Shown here: one piece after another, positions 34,704 through 46,613 of the stretch
How the letters are laid out: every line of letters starts with the position of its first letter
Position numbering within the stretch: the stretch's first letter is position 1
Assembly (NCBI GenBank): GCA_029990175.1
Contig: JARKIP010000011.1
Span: 29,300,001-29,364,000, forward strand
Direction: 5' to 3'
Origin: Petunia secreta
Lineage: Eukaryota > Streptophyta > Magnoliopsida > Solanales > Solanaceae
DNA length: 64,000 bases
Notes under the pieces: model-generated
The model's database searches: none
What the model saw: the letters and a program-made list of their open reading frames with translations, nothing else
What the model was told of the DNA's origin: nothing
Translations under genes and position numbers: made by a program

Positions 34704-35290
34704 CAATGTCCAAACACTTAGTCAATTCATAAACTAACAAAACTTATCTAACATGGAAGCTGCACTAAGAGTTGTAAGATATGTGAAGGCATTCTGGACA
34801 AGGGGTACTGTTATCAAGTACTAATAAAGGCATCATATAAGTTTTTTGTGATACTGACTGGGCAGCAAGTCCAAACTCAAGAAGATCTATAACTGGTTAT
34901 TGTATAAAGCTGAGAAATTCACTAGTTTCTTAGAGGTCAAAGAAGCAAACTACTATGTCAAGAAGATCAGCTGAAGCTGATTACATGAGCCCGACTTCCA
35001 CAGTAGCTGAAGTAATCTAGCTGGAAAGATAGATAAAATAAGTAATCTACAAAGTGAAACTGCATGTTGTAAGTCTACAGTGACCGTAAAGCAACTATGC
35101 AAATAGCAACCAAACCTGTTTCTTTATGGGAGGACTAAACACATAGATATTAATTGTCATTTCATCAGAGAAAGGATTCTAAGAGGCTTGGTGAAGACTT
35201 TATATGTGCCAACAAGGGATCAACCAGCTAATTAACTAACTAAAAGGCTAAGCAGGGTACAATATGAGTATCTGAGTTCCAAGCTAGGAG
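34704..35290 (+). pseudogene. Copia fragment: RT end and RNase H
   Basis: VQTLSQF starts directly after the TSD, then MEAALRVVRYVKA and the RNase H domain in shifting frames (DTDWAA-like segment near 34850, SRRSITGYCIK, SWRSKKQTTMSRSSAEAEY around 34930-34985, a DQPA region near 35220, and EYLSSKLGV at 35262-35290). It is the continuation of the copia RT that stops at 15301, more than 19 kb away. No LTR is recognisable downstream. Confidence 0.85.
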
Positions 35291-36516
35291 TACTCGCTGT
35301 TTATATTTATCTCTCTCTCTTTCTACCGTTTAATCTTAATTTCTTTCTCTCTTTCTCTCCCCCCTCCACACACGTATCGGGTGCATCCCCCTCTTTTTTC
35401 AGCTGTTGCTGCTCCCCGCTACTCATGCATTGCTGCTGTGCTACATCTGTTGTGGAGATAGCGTTGTTGTTGTGGTGGCAGCTGTATTTTTGTATGTCTA
35501 TATGTGTATTGTCGTGGATGTGTTTGTATTTTTTGTATATGTGAATGTCTAGATGCAATAAATATAGATATGTTCTTGTATGTGTATGTCTAGTGTAGCA
35601 TAATGTAGGCGAAATACATACTTACCCCTTTAAAGTTTGGCCGGATTTGCTGAGAAACACTTAAACTTTGCGGGAGTCTTATTACCATCCTACACAAGTT
35701 GAAAATGAAATTAATATTATCCTGACAGAGTAAGACAAGATTTAAACAAAAACAATGCAATCCACGCGCTGCTCTTACGTTTCCACGCTAGTTTTCATCT
35801 TCATGTTCTTTTCTTTCTTCTCCAATAATTGCAGAAGTGGTTTACATATTTGTATTCTTTTGAATGCAAAAAGCTTCATTTTAGTTACTGAAACCATTTT
35901 TCCCGCCATACCAAAATTAAAGAGCAGGCAGCGGAGCCTCCACTTAGTCACCGGCGTTTGCGGCGTATTCCAATTTTTGGTAAAAGATTTTACCAGAGTA
36001 GAAGCGTAGTCAGGGGTGGGCGTTCGGTTGGTTCAGTTTGGTTTTTCGATTTTCGATTTGGTAATATTAGGAACCAAAACCAAACCAATATTAATTCGGC
36101 TTAGTTAGGGTTTTAAGAATTTAGTTCGGTTTAAATCGGTTTAGTTCGGTTTAAATCAGTTTAGTTCGGTTTTCACATATAAAGTAATATGGCAAAATCA
36201 ATATTTTTCACTTGTATGTGCGAAGAAGAATAAGTACAACAGAAAATCAAAGTCAGGAGTTGAAAATAAAAACAATTTAGCTTAACATATCTTGCAGTAG
36301 TTCAGATTAATGACATGACAATCGAACTTGGTAAGTACTAGCGCAAACTAAAATATTAAACACTTAGATCGATGATATTAAGTACTGGTGCAAACTAATA
36401 TGACATGACAATCGAAGTTGACTTTACGCTTCTTATCTCGTCTTCCTAAGAAACGATAACAGTGAGCTGCTTCAAGAAGAAACAATTAGTTAAATTTATA
36501 AAGAAAAGTTGTGAAA

Positions 36517-36517
36517 T

Positions 36518-36612
<95 letters not shown>
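36517..36612. repeat. (TA)n microsatellite
   Basis: About 95 bp of almost pure AT dinucleotide, one AATA interruption at the left. Confidence 0.95.
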
Positions 36613-36614
<2 letters not shown>

Positions 36615-36678
36615 CCCTTCTCTCGCCTGGGAAAAGCAGCGAACTCTAGAAGCTAGGGCTTTGTTCACCTTTGGACAC

Positions 36679-36680
<2 letters not shown>

Positions 36681-36766
<86 letters not shown>
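36681..36766. repeat. (TA)n microsatellite
   Basis: About 85 bp of pure AT dinucleotide, 69 bp after the first tract. Confidence 0.95.
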
Positions 36767-36768
<2 letters not shown>

Positions 36769-37496
36769 GATTTTTAAGTTTGGTTCGGTTTGTGCCCACC
36801 CCAAACCAAAACCAAACAAAACCATAAGATCGAAATTATTAAAATGTAAAACCAAACCCAAACCAAAAACTGGAAAACTGAATTAAAAATAATTTCGTTT
36901 CGTTCGATACTTTCGGTTTGGTTCGATTTGTGCCCACCCTAAGAGTAGTCATAGCAAAACTTGAAAATCTAAAAGTAGTTCAACCAATCATGAACGGTAG
37001 AAAAAACAGTATCTCCGCTTTAGAAGAAGCCCAAAGTAGAAGCCCGAAATTCATACAGTATGGAAGAAGAGATAGAGGAGCAGCAGAATAGAAAAGAACA
37101 AAAAGAAGTAATTATCGATTCTATTAGAACTAAATTGTAGTCAATTGATTGGAACTATGCCACCATCACTTTTAGAACTCCTTAGTTCATTAGCATATAA
37201 CATAGATCTAACAATTATCGACAAAACATTTGATAGTGACGGCAACGAATTGGACTTATACAGGGGATTTACGGGGATGAGTAGAAATATTATGATGAAA
37301 GAGATAAAGAGAAAAAGAAAATAACCGAGAAATTTGTATATTTTTTTATTCTCACACTCTCTATGCCACATAAGCACTCAAGCTCAACTAATTCCACTTC
37401 AAAATTGTTCGGTTGGGAGAGGGGGTTCCGGAAGTATTAGGACCACCACAAGTTTAAGTGTGTCACAATTCGGCAAACCTTTAAGGGGGTAAGTAG

Positions 37497-38622
37497 TAGG
37501 GGCGGATTTGGTTAGGTCTGAATTCTACAATGGAGCTCAGAATGAAGTTGGTTCTTGAGTCAATCTTCTCAGTCTTTATTGGCTGCTACAATTACTTCAG
37601 CATCGATATTGGAAACGTCCTCCTTAGTTCCTCGATTCATTTCATGGCGCGAAATCCATCATTGGCAAAAGATTCCACTTTTTCTTTTTCTGGCTCCGAT
37701 TTTGTCTAACCTTTATTACTCGAGTGTCGTGGCTACCGGCGAGACTTTGTATATGTATGTATATTTATATGTGAAATAGAACAAATATTAAAATGGCACC
37801 CACAATAAAAATAGGGGCTGTGGTGCCAGTTGTCAGCGGTCCCCTTTTCCACCAATCTAATCAGGGTTCAAATCCTTAAGATAGGTTCTTTTTTCAAAAG
37901 TTTAAGAAAGTATACGGATTAGTTCCAATTCCCGATATAAATACCGATCTCTTTTTTCCTTTTGTCTTCTTTCTTTTATACTACTCCTATTTGCTAAATC
38001 TCTCGTTTTATGTTTCCTTTTTTGTAATTTCTTTTTTTTGTTGTTGTTTTCTTTATTTTTTTCTAACTTGCACATATGTTTCATTAGGAAATTATATTAC
38101 CATAAATAATTTGACTTGATTTTATTAATATATAATATTTCTTTTAATGCAACATTAATTTATACCTATTGGAGAATAATTTGAGCAGTATCATTTATTA
38201 TTTTTTGAAAAATTAGTGCTTCATTAACAAAATCTTTGAATTAATATTATAGATTAAAAAATTATTGTGTAAAGAATTTCCAAAAAATTGGAATGTTAAG
38301 ATGAAGAAATTAACTTCACTGAATATAAATTAAGCTAGTCAAACAAAATATATAATAATTAAACTACTTTTAAGCAAATTTTCTATATGAGGCGCTCTTT
38401 AAAGATTTTTTTTCAATAATATTCTTTCATAATATAGAATATAAAACACGCGTGAAATAGAATAAATAAATTATATTTAACTTGTTTGCAAACAAGAAGC
38501 TTAATTAACCTAATCGAAGTAAAAAATGTAACAGATCGGTTTCCAGTTTCTATTTGATTTTTTGACTAATGAGAGATACAAAAAGTGGTACCCGCTACTT
38601 CCGAATCCTGGATCCATCCCTG
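37497..38622. mobile_element. hAT-type non-autonomous element with GGGCGGAT / ATCCaTCCCTG ends
   Basis: Starts TAGGGGCGGATTTGG and ends GGATCCATCCCTG. Perfect 8-bp TSD GTAAGTAG at 37489-37496 and 38623-38630, which is part of the Mutator-like right TIR, so this insertion is younger. AT-rich, no transposase. Confidence 0.75.
37812..37882 (+). repeat. tRNA-derived SINE head (tentative)
   Basis: GGTGCCAGTTGTCAG resembles an A-box region, and GGTTCAAATCC at 37865-37875 is a perfect Pol III B box. Length and spacing fit a degraded SINE 5' part. No clear tail. Confidence 0.35.
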
Positions 38623-38887
38623 GTAAGTAGATATTTCGCCCATAATGTATGTGTATTGTTTATATGTAGTTTTAAGCAGTAATTTCAAAAAAAAAAAAAA
38701 ATGTATAAATGTGTATTTTGTGTGTTTCATTATCTAGATCCACCAAAAAAAACAAAAAAAATTTATGGCAGCTGCAGGACAGTAACGACTAGGGTTTATG
38801 GAGAAGGTAGGAAGAAAGAAAAAAAAACACCTATAGTATAATTTATTGAAATTTGTATGTTGGGAACAAAAGTACAAATTGATAACG

Positions 38888-39973
38888 TTTTTGTTTTACA
38901 AAATATAGAGATATTGTGGTACAATTACACATTATTAAGAAAATAGGGACTTAATTACAAAATATAGCAAAAGAGAAAAAAACATTAGCTTCCTTCTTCC
39001 ACTTTTTCCTTCCCCTCTTTTCTCCCTCTTTTCTCCCTCACACTACTGCTCTTCCTCCCATGCGAAAACATATTTGTCGACGCTGCTTAGCTGGCAGACC
39101 ACCGCTAGACCTTCGCCGAAAACCAAAAAAGAATATTTTCAGATTCCTCTCAACGTTTTCTTTTCATTTTTGCCACTACTTTTCCCATATTCTCGTGAAA
39201 TCGGCGTAGATCTAACTTCAAAGTTTCGGCCAACACCTAACTCTGGCCATCATGTTTGTTTTTCAGTAAGTTTTTACATAGTTTGTATTCTCTTACCCTC
39301 CTTCATCACCTCTCATACCCCAATTCTCCATATTTAGTATTTTTTTTCATTCAAATATGGTGATTTTAGATTAAAAGTTGGTATTTTCCGGCTACATATA
39401 GTGTTTTTTGATCGGATCTGGTATTTTTGCAGCCAGATTTGGTATTTTTATTCATTGTATCTCAATGTAACTTAATTGTTTCCAGATTTTGCACCGTTCC
39501 ACACTATTTTTGCAATATTTTCACATTGTTTCTATACTATTTTGCGTTTCTGCACTGTTTCTATATTGTTTCTGCACTGTTTCTGCATTGTTTCTGCATT
39601 ACCTTCATAATTTCTGCATAGTATATGCTAGTTTTAACACTGTTTCTGCATCTTCTCTACACAATTTTTGACTATTATCGCACTAATTCTGATTATTTCT
39701 GCAGACCTGCGACGACAGCAGTAGAGGTAGCATGCGACGGAGGGTGCTGCAGGGGCCGACAGAGGGGAGAGATGTGAGGTGGAAAAGTTTTTTACTTTTT
39801 AGTTTTTTTATAGCAATTTGTATATAAAAATATTGCTATATTTTATAATATCAATAATATTACTCTTATTATTTTTAATAATAAAGTGTGCGCAATTGTA
39901 CATAAGTGTAAAAAACTCTTAATATTATTTTTGTAAAGTCATACAATATCGATATTTTGTGTAAAACAGCAAA
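38888..39973. mobile_element. Mutator-like element (family 3, first copy), ends approximate
   Basis: The ends share GTTTTACA and ATATTGT in inverted orientation, and inner segments contain ACTTAATTAC...AATATAGCAA and its complement, as in the element at 40443. The interior has a degenerate GTTTCTGCA-type repeat at 39480-39680. TSD not resolved. Confidence 0.45.
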
Positions 39974-40221
39974 TAAAAAGATATATTAATGTAATCAGTC
40001 CTTTTTTTTTTTTGAAAAAAAATCAGTCTTTATTGCTCCGTAGCTGAAAATCACCAAAATGCTCTTATCCTTTCATCTTCACTGCCTCTAATACCATATG
40101 CATAGCTATGTAGGCCCAACAGTGGTCAATCAAATTATCTTGGTCGGTAAATTATGTCGAGTATATAGATTTGAATTACTTTAAATGCGTAGTAACTATA
40201 TCTTGAATACCTTTAAAAATG

Positions 40222-40330
40222 TTTAGGCAGGCAGCCCGATGGTCAAGGGTGTTCATTTTGATGCCCTAGACGCGCGGGTTCGACTCTCTCTATTAGTATA
40301 GATTGTACTCTTTTTCCAAAAATAAAGTCA
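40222..40330 (+). repeat. tRNA-derived SINE-like sequence (tentative)
   Basis: GGCAGCCCGATGGTCAAGGG followed 40 bases later by GCGGGTTCGACTCTC, an A-box-like and B-box pair of a Pol III head. It sits between the two family 3 elements. Confidence 0.4.
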
Positions 40331-41184
40331 TACCAATACTTTTTCCGTGGTATGTGTGCTCAACTTTTGATTTAATCTTGGTCTTGTATTTTCTTCTCAT
40401 TTTTTCTTTTTTTTTTTTGAACCTTTGTTATTATTTTTTAAAGGGTTTTTTACAAAAATATACAAATTTGAACACTTAATTACGAAAAAATAGCAATACT
40501 TTCAATGTACAAAGCATAGCAATATTTTTCCTAGCAAAATGACAATATTTAATATACACACTTATACCCACTCTCCTAAAAACTAAAAATACTTTCTCCA
40601 TTTCCCAACAAAATCAACCACCACCTTCTCAGATCCACAACTCCACCACCACAACCACCGATCCCAAACAAAACCAGAACCACCACCACCCCCGATGCAG
40701 ACCATCACCCCACCCCCAACGTGATCCAAGTTAAACAGTAACGAGGAATCTCAACTCAAGCTCGTTACGACTGATCCATGACGTTTCTTGATCAGATCCA
40801 TATCGGCGTCACGACGGTGATGGCGCCGCCAGCATCGCCTTCGTCAGATCACCGATTCCACTCCATCATCGGCTTCGCCAGCATTCTCCTCTCCTCTGAT
40901 ATCACTTGTGAACAAATAATTGATAGTAAAATGGGAGATGACAGTTCGAATAGGGAAGAGGGGAATCGGGATTTGGGCGGGGGTGAACGGGATTGATAAG
41001 GAGAAGAGGAAATCGTACCCGAGTCTCCTGAATTTGGAACTGTGTCTTCGATTGTGTTGCAGCAGTAGTGAGCGATGGTGATTGGTCTGACAGTGGTGGT
41101 GAAGTGGTGGGAACGGTAAGGAATTGAAAATTGGGTATGGGGGAAATTAATATGAACAAATTTGAGAACAGTTGTTGCATTTTT

Positions 41185-41890
41185 CTGATCCGAACAAATG
41201 CAACACTGTTAAAATAGTCTGAAACAGCTTGAAGAGGTTTTGAAACAGTTTCAAACAGTATGATACAGTTTATAAATTGTTGAAAAAATCTAAAAAGGTT
41301 GTTGAAACAGCCTGAAACGATGTTGAAACAATAGGTTACAGTCTAAAACGGCGTGGAAACAATATGAAACAACTGTTGAAAATTTTTGAAACAAAATGTA
41401 AAAAATAATGTGAAATAACAAAAAATGTGAAATTATTTAGAAACAACAGAAACATATAAATCTAAACGAAACTTCAGTATGATACAGTCTAAAACATCGT
41501 TGAAACAATGTTTTGAAACAGTCTGAAATGGTGCAGAAGCGGTTAGATACAATGCTGAAACAACCTGAAACGGCATTGAAACGGTTAGATACGGTTCGAT
41601 ACGGAGCTGAAACAGTTTGAAATGGCACTGAAAAAGTCTGAAACGATGTTGAAACAGTCTGAAACGGTATAGAAAAAATTTGATACGGTGCTGAACACAA
41701 CCTGAAACGGTGCAGAAATAGTTTGATACGGTGCTGAACACAACCTGAAACGGTGCCGGAACAGTTTGATACGGTATAGAAACAGTTTGATACGGTGCAG
41801 AACAGTGCAGATACAGTGAGATACGGAAAAGATACAACGAGATACGATGTGGTTGGTAGTTGAGAATCATCGAGATACAACGAGATACAG
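41185..41890. repeat. Degenerate tandem repeats of the GAAACAGTCTGAAACGGTGC type
   Basis: About 700 bp built from 15-45 bp variants of GAAACAGT, TGAAACGGTG and TTGATACGGTGC. One 43-bp unit is nearly exact at 41681 and 41724. The complement resembles the GTTTCTGCA repeats at 39480-39680 in the sister element. Confidence 0.85.
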
Positions 41891-41965
41891 TGAGGATGGG
41901 ATGAAGAAAAGTGAAATTGCGAAAAATGGGAGGAGTAAAAGTGAAATTTGGGAAAATGGGGGAGG

Positions 41966-43167
41966 TGTTGCTCCCAAACGCACACACAAGTATACGTGGT
42001 CGACAAGTAATAAAGTAATAAATCGAGTATCGTTCCCACGAGGACTATTGTTAATAACTGTATTCTCGCGAACAATTCCTATCAACTATTCAGGGATCTT
42101 TTTCGATGATGGTTTGTAATTGTACTAACTAAATGCAATAATTAAAAGCAAATAACTGAAGTCAAGTAACAGAGCAAATTCTAAGTTGTAATCAATAAGA
42201 GAGAACGGTCCAGGGTCAGAGTTACGAACAATCCAGTTGAGTTTTCCAGTTGATTCTACTTCTTGATTTCCAATAAAGCTAACTAACAAGTTAATTATAT
42301 TCGTGAAAACCTGTCGATTCTTCACGAGTCAATGCAAGCTACTCTAACTCCTATATTTGTAAGGAGTTAAATCACATGCATGCATTAACGAACTCTGTAT
42401 TTAGCTGAGCAAGTCGAATAGGTATATGTCTATCATACCGGCAAATTGATTCCCTGATGCCCAGGTTCACAATCAAGCCCTATTCTTTCTTATTTGCGTT
42501 CACAAGTTCCCTCTTTCGAGTTCAACTTGTAAACCGTAGATAGTGTTCAATTATCAGGCCTCAATAACCAAACAATTAGGCTCAAGAAAGAATAAACAAT
42601 CTGTAATGGTAAATCAACAGGAAGAATTCAACTTTCAAACATCAACCTTCATGTATTTACTCTAACCCTAGAACGATAGGTTTAGTTACACATATTCATA
42701 ATCACAACACAAGAATTTATGTAAAAAATATGAAATATTGTAATAGATGATGAAAAGGAATTAAACCCTTGGTTCAATGCGTAAGAACTCCAAACTTGCT
42801 CTTAGAAGTCGACCTCCCTCTCTAGAATGAAATAAAAGAGGTTTTATATTGTTTACAAAGTGCTAGGATAAGTTAGACCAAAGCCTAATCTAGTTGGGAG
42901 AACTTTTGTCTCATCAGCCTCAAGGCTTTCGTGGAGCCACACCTCCAACTTTTCAGGGCTTTCTTGGAGCCTTGTTCTAGTATAGCTTCCAACTTTTCCA
43001 TTAACTCTAATTTGTTTGTTCTTGCCTCGAATTCATCCGCACCATTCCTAAAATCACAAATACGATAAGTGAGCACAAGAAACACAATTATCACATATAA
43101 CGAGCGCATAAAGTACTAAAATGTGAGACTATATTAAGGTAAACTAGGCAAATATTGCCAAACATCA
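41966..43167 (-). repeat. 3' LTR of the Athila-like element
   Basis: About 1.2 kb, matches 48292-49499 with substitutions and small indels scattered through it. Confidence 0.9.
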
Positions 43168-43180
43168 CCACCCCACACTT
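43168..43180 (-). other. Polypurine tract of the Athila-like element
   Basis: AAGTGTGGGGTGG on the minus strand directly before the TGATG LTR start. Confidence 0.7.
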
Positions 43181-45938
43181 AGAACTTTGCTCGTCCTCGA
43201 GCAATCATCAAAGACTAGTTTCCCAATTAGATCCTAACACTCAATAGAACAGGTCTACCTATGATTATGGTTGATACCGACCATTAGACAAGTGCATATA
43301 CCTACCATGTGACTCTCAACACATGCCAAAAAGTCACCAAGTTTTAAAATACTAGAACGACCAACCCAAGACATCTTAACCTTAAAAACTGACTCAATGA
43401 AACCAAGCTTTCACAAAATCACACCCATTCACTCAACCAAGAAGTCAAAATTTTACCTATCTCGTGCAAACCATGTGTCCTCACCGAATCAAGAGAGCGT
43501 CCCAAGTATCACACAAAGAATATATTTCAAGAATAAATGAGGGACATAATATAGGAAGAATTCACTCGCTCTCAAAAGAAGTTCACGTGCTACACACAAT
43601 GTACCATAGGCTTGCACGTAGTGTATGACACCACTAATGTAAGTTCGCTCCAATCGAGATTAACTAGGACTTTACGGGTTGTAATGTAGGCTAAAGGACG
43701 GATAGGACATATATGGATAAATAGTGACTACCTCCCTAAGCACTTTAATACATCACTTTATTTTTTTTTCTTTCCACCATTCTTTTCAAAACCAACCAAA
43801 CAACCACCCCAAACATACACAAGTAATTCCCTCTCAATTTAAGCACTTTGCAACTTTACTTTTGCACACTCACTAGCAAGGATTGAGATTTTCTTTCTTT
43901 TGTTTTCTTCTTTTTTTTCATTTCATTTTTTCTTTTCAATATTTTTCTCAACCTTGCCAATGATTCTCTTTTTTTTTTTTTTCAAAATGCACCATATTAT
44001 TTTCTTTCATCGGCTCCACTCAAAAGTCACCCAATCATCCAACCACAACTCCACAAACAATCAAATATTTCAATTAAAGTGCTATAAGGAGTTAAGGGTT
44101 CAAAAAGAGACAATTAAGAACAAAAGGGGTAAGGCTTGAAATGTGGGTGCCAACAAAAAGGTCAATAGGCTCAAAAGGGCTCAAGAAGGATAATATTCAA
44201 GGGTAGGTTAATCAAGGCTAGAAAGGCTTATCAAAGAAACGCATGTATCATCTCCCGACTAGAGCAAACCTAGGATTTCGCTTTGAACACACACGGGGCA
44301 AGTTCTAGACATCAATATGCGTCACGGAACATAAGAAAAGATACACACATTACATATTGCACATAGTTCACTAAAAACGATTTCATCCAACTCTCGGTTC
44401 AAGCAAACAAGGTGAAATTTTGGAAATTTAAGCACTAAGGCACAATAGTTCACAAAAGAGTCAAGTAGTTGAACCTAAGCGTTTCAAGAAGGTCATTCAA
44501 ATTTTTCTAGGCATGCATCTCAATTTTAACCAAAAGAGATTCACCAAGAGTAAATGCTCAAGTCCAAATCCACCGGTATCAAACAAACCAAAGGCACCTA
44601 GCATTCTATCAATTTTCCTAAACTATTCTACTAACTACTAAACTATTCCTCAAAATAAAAATTACCCGGTTCAAAGGTCTACCCGTGGAAAAAAACCGAA
44701 GCCATAAGAAAAACCGGGCGGATGACTATACCACTAACTAGAACTAAAAATAAAATCTTTTTGGAATTTTTCATTGGTTTTCTAATATTTTTATTTTTAT
44801 ATTAAAGCAAGAAACATATAAAAATAAAGTCAAGTGACAAAAATAAAAATTGCAAAAATTAAATTCCTAAAGGTACAGTCATCCATAACCTCAAAATTTT
44901 GGAAGTTTCCCCACCCCACACTTAAAATCAAGCAGTGTCCCCAGTGCGATAAAAATAAAGTACAAGAGGTAAAGGAAACTTCCATGAAGGCTAAACGACC
45001 TAGCCTTTGGCGCTAACAGTGGCACCATCTCCATTACGAACCAACCAATTATCCGTAGAGCAAGGGGTACTCAGACTTCCCCCGACATGTCGTCATTTTA
45101 CGGCATTAAAGGGTACAACACCCCACACTTGAGCTCGAGATACCTAAGCCTCGTATGCAGTTGGAAGCTTTGGTGAGGCGATGCTTTGAGAAAGCTTCGA
45201 GCTTTTGGAGGCTTTGAGGGGGCGACACCTCACGATAGCTTCACAGTTGTGTGGCTCACTGTTGTACGCCATGCGATCGTAGGGGCGACGCCTGGTCAAA
45301 GCTTTGAGCTTTTGGAGCTCACTGATGGTCTCAAGGCGATGGAGTAGGCAACGTGTTGAGAAAGCTTCGAGCTTTTGGAGGCTTTGAGGGGGCGACGCCT
45401 CACGATAGCTTCACCGTTGTGTGGCTCACTGTTGTACGCCATGCGATCGTAGGGGCGTCGCTTTAGGATCGCCCTGCAACTCGAAGCTTTGATGAGGTGA
45501 CGCTTTGAGAAAGCTTGGACCTTCTGGAGCTCACTGATGTGGTTAGAGCGATGGTGGGGCGACGCCCTTGCCATGGCTCAGTCCGGTTTTCTCCCACAAA
45601 TTTTCTAAGTGTTGTAGCTTTTGGAAACTGTTTCCACAAGAATTCTCATTGCCTCTCAGTCATTCCGCACTCCTCGAAAATGCTTCACCTTTCGAATATC
45701 CCGATCCTTGCAAACACAATGAGAACTAGGTAACACTAAAGAAATAAAATGACGAAAACAATAAAAATTGGGTTGCCTCCCAACTAGCGCTTGATTTAAC
45801 GTCGCGGCACGACTCTTTTTGTATTTTTATTCTTTTTCTATTTTTTCTTTTCTTTTATTTTTGCGTTTACATAAAAAGCCCAGGTTGCCTCCTGAGAAGC
45901 GCCTTAGTTAACGTCGCGGCACGAAAACACTTTTAAGC
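43181..45938 (-). other. Non-coding 3' region of the Athila-like element
   Basis: No RT or integrase motif in any frame. Contains T-rich runs at 43890-43990, two CCCCACACTT motifs (near 44910 and 45120) and a 170-bp tandem repeat. Confidence 0.65.
45191..45470. repeat. 170-bp tandem repeat, GC-richer than its surroundings
   Basis: The block AAAGCTTCGAGCTTTTGGAG onward to GATCGTAGGGGCG starts at 45191 and again at 45361 with few changes. The motif GAGGGGGCGACrCCTC recurs in both. Confidence 0.85.
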
Positions 45939-46613
45939 TCACTTCCAGCATTTACGTCTCCTCTTCTTACGACGAACTTTTGCTTTCTTCTTGCCTTTAG
46001 GAGGAACTTTATTCAACTTCACAAGTAATATGCCATTGTCAACTTGTTCCACATTTCGCTCAAACACCTCGTTTGGTTTATTTTCATGTTCTCGTCTAAC
46101 ACAGCCTATCAAAGAACACTCTTCAAACTTAGCCATATGATCCTTTTCATTATAAACCTTGAAAGTAACCTTTTCTCCATGTGCTATCACAGTCATCTCC
46201 CCAAGTTCCATGTCAATAATTGCCTTCGAGGTGACTAAGAACTGTCTTCCCAAAATTATTGGAGCTTCTTGATCCTCTTCATAGTCTAGAATAATAAAAT
46301 CAGCAGAGAACGTAAACTTCCCAACTTTAATCAAAACATCCTTCACCTTACCATCGGGGCAAGTGAGTGATGCATCCACCATCTTAAGAGTGACTGAAGT
46401 AGGCTCGATTTCTCCAAGGCCTAACCTTTTATAAACAGACAAAGGCATGAGATTTATGCTGGCCCCCAGATCACACAGTGCACCAGAAATATTTTGACCA
46501 CCAATAGTGCAAGGATTAGTAAACCTCCCAGGATCATGAAGTTTTGGAGGTAGTTTACTCAGGATAGTATTGACCACCAATAGTGCAAGGATTAGTAAAC
46601 CTCCCAGGATCAT
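45939..46613 (-). CDS. Athila-type aspartic protease part of gag-pro (frame after the duplication)
   Basis: Retroviral-type aspartic protease: GALCDLGASINLMPLSVYKRLGL carries the active-site motif as DLGAS (Athila form), FTFSADFIILDYEEDQEAPIILGRQFL is the second half with the ILGR motif. The C-terminus is Lys/Arg-rich (KGKKKAKVRRKKRRRK) and probably binds nucleic acid. It would process the Gag precursor. The first about 20 residues repeat the end of the preceding ORF because of a 76-bp tandem duplication. The ATG given is the first in the frame and probably not a natural start. Confidence 0.8.
   Translation of the reverse strand: MILGGLLILALLVVNTILSKLPPKLHDPGRFTNPCTIGGQNISGALCDLGASINLMPLSVYKRLGLGEIEPTSVTLKMVDASLTCPDGKVKDVLIKVGKFTFSADFIILDYEEDQEAPIILGRQFLVTSKAIIDMELGEMTVIAHGEKVTFKVYNEKDHMAKFEECSLIGCVRREHENKPNEVFERNVEQVDNGILLVKLNKVPPKGKKKAKVRRKKRRRKCWK

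Larger units (their letters stand above)
7485..35290 (+). mobile_element. Ancient Ty1/copia retrotransposon, split by nested insertions
   Basis: Pieces of one copia polyprotein occur in order on the plus strand. They are protease and GAG-pre-integrase plus integrase (7485-8434), rest of integrase and reverse transcriptase (13502-15301), and RNase H (34704-35290). Each junction coincides with an insertion bounded by a TSD: the LINE (ggggtagctg), the LTR element at 15302-30213 (atatt) and the Mutator-like element at 30224-34694 (tattacttt). Removing the insertions restores co-linearity and reading frame at the breaks. The 5' LTR and gag lie left of the minus-strand gypsy, outside the window. 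No 3' LTR was recognised after 35290. Multiple stops and frameshifts mark it as the oldest layer. Confidence 0.85.
36011..36941. mobile_element. hAT-type MITE with CAGGGGTGGGC ends
   Basis: Starts CAGGGGTGGGCG and ends TGCCCACCCTA. The interior is made of TTCGGTTT/AAACCGAA repeats and two long TA tracts. The 8-bp TSD is AGCGTAGT at 36003-36010 and AGAGTAGT at 36942-36949 (seven of eight). Confidence 0.75.
35608..38640. mobile_element. Mutator-like non-autonomous element (family 2) with two hAT insertions
   Basis: Inverted ends GGCGAAATACATACTTACCC (left) and GGCGAAATATCTACTTACCC (right, complement). Perfect 9-bp TSD CATAATGTA at 35599-35607 and 38641-38649. The right TIR was split by the hAT-type insertion at 37497-38622. 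No transposase. A short ORF at 35755-36009 is without recognisable homology. Confidence 0.8.

Noticed and set aside
35755..36009. 84-codon ORF in the family 2 Mutator-like element
   Set aside because: Low-complexity Phe/Ser start and no motif. It ends directly before the hAT insertion.
36462..36886. ORFs rich in Tyr-Ile repeats
   Set aside because: Read-through of (TA)n microsatellites on both strands.
41433..42075. 184- and 212-codon minus-strand ORFs rich in Phe, Val and Ser
   Set aside because: They are translations of degenerate GAAACAGT/GAAACGGT repeats. The composition is repetitive, with no domain and two overlapping frames open at once.
42885..43109. 74-codon ORF repeated at 49205-49441
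   Set aside because: Lies in both LTRs of the Athila-like element. Duplication by LTR structure is no evidence of coding.
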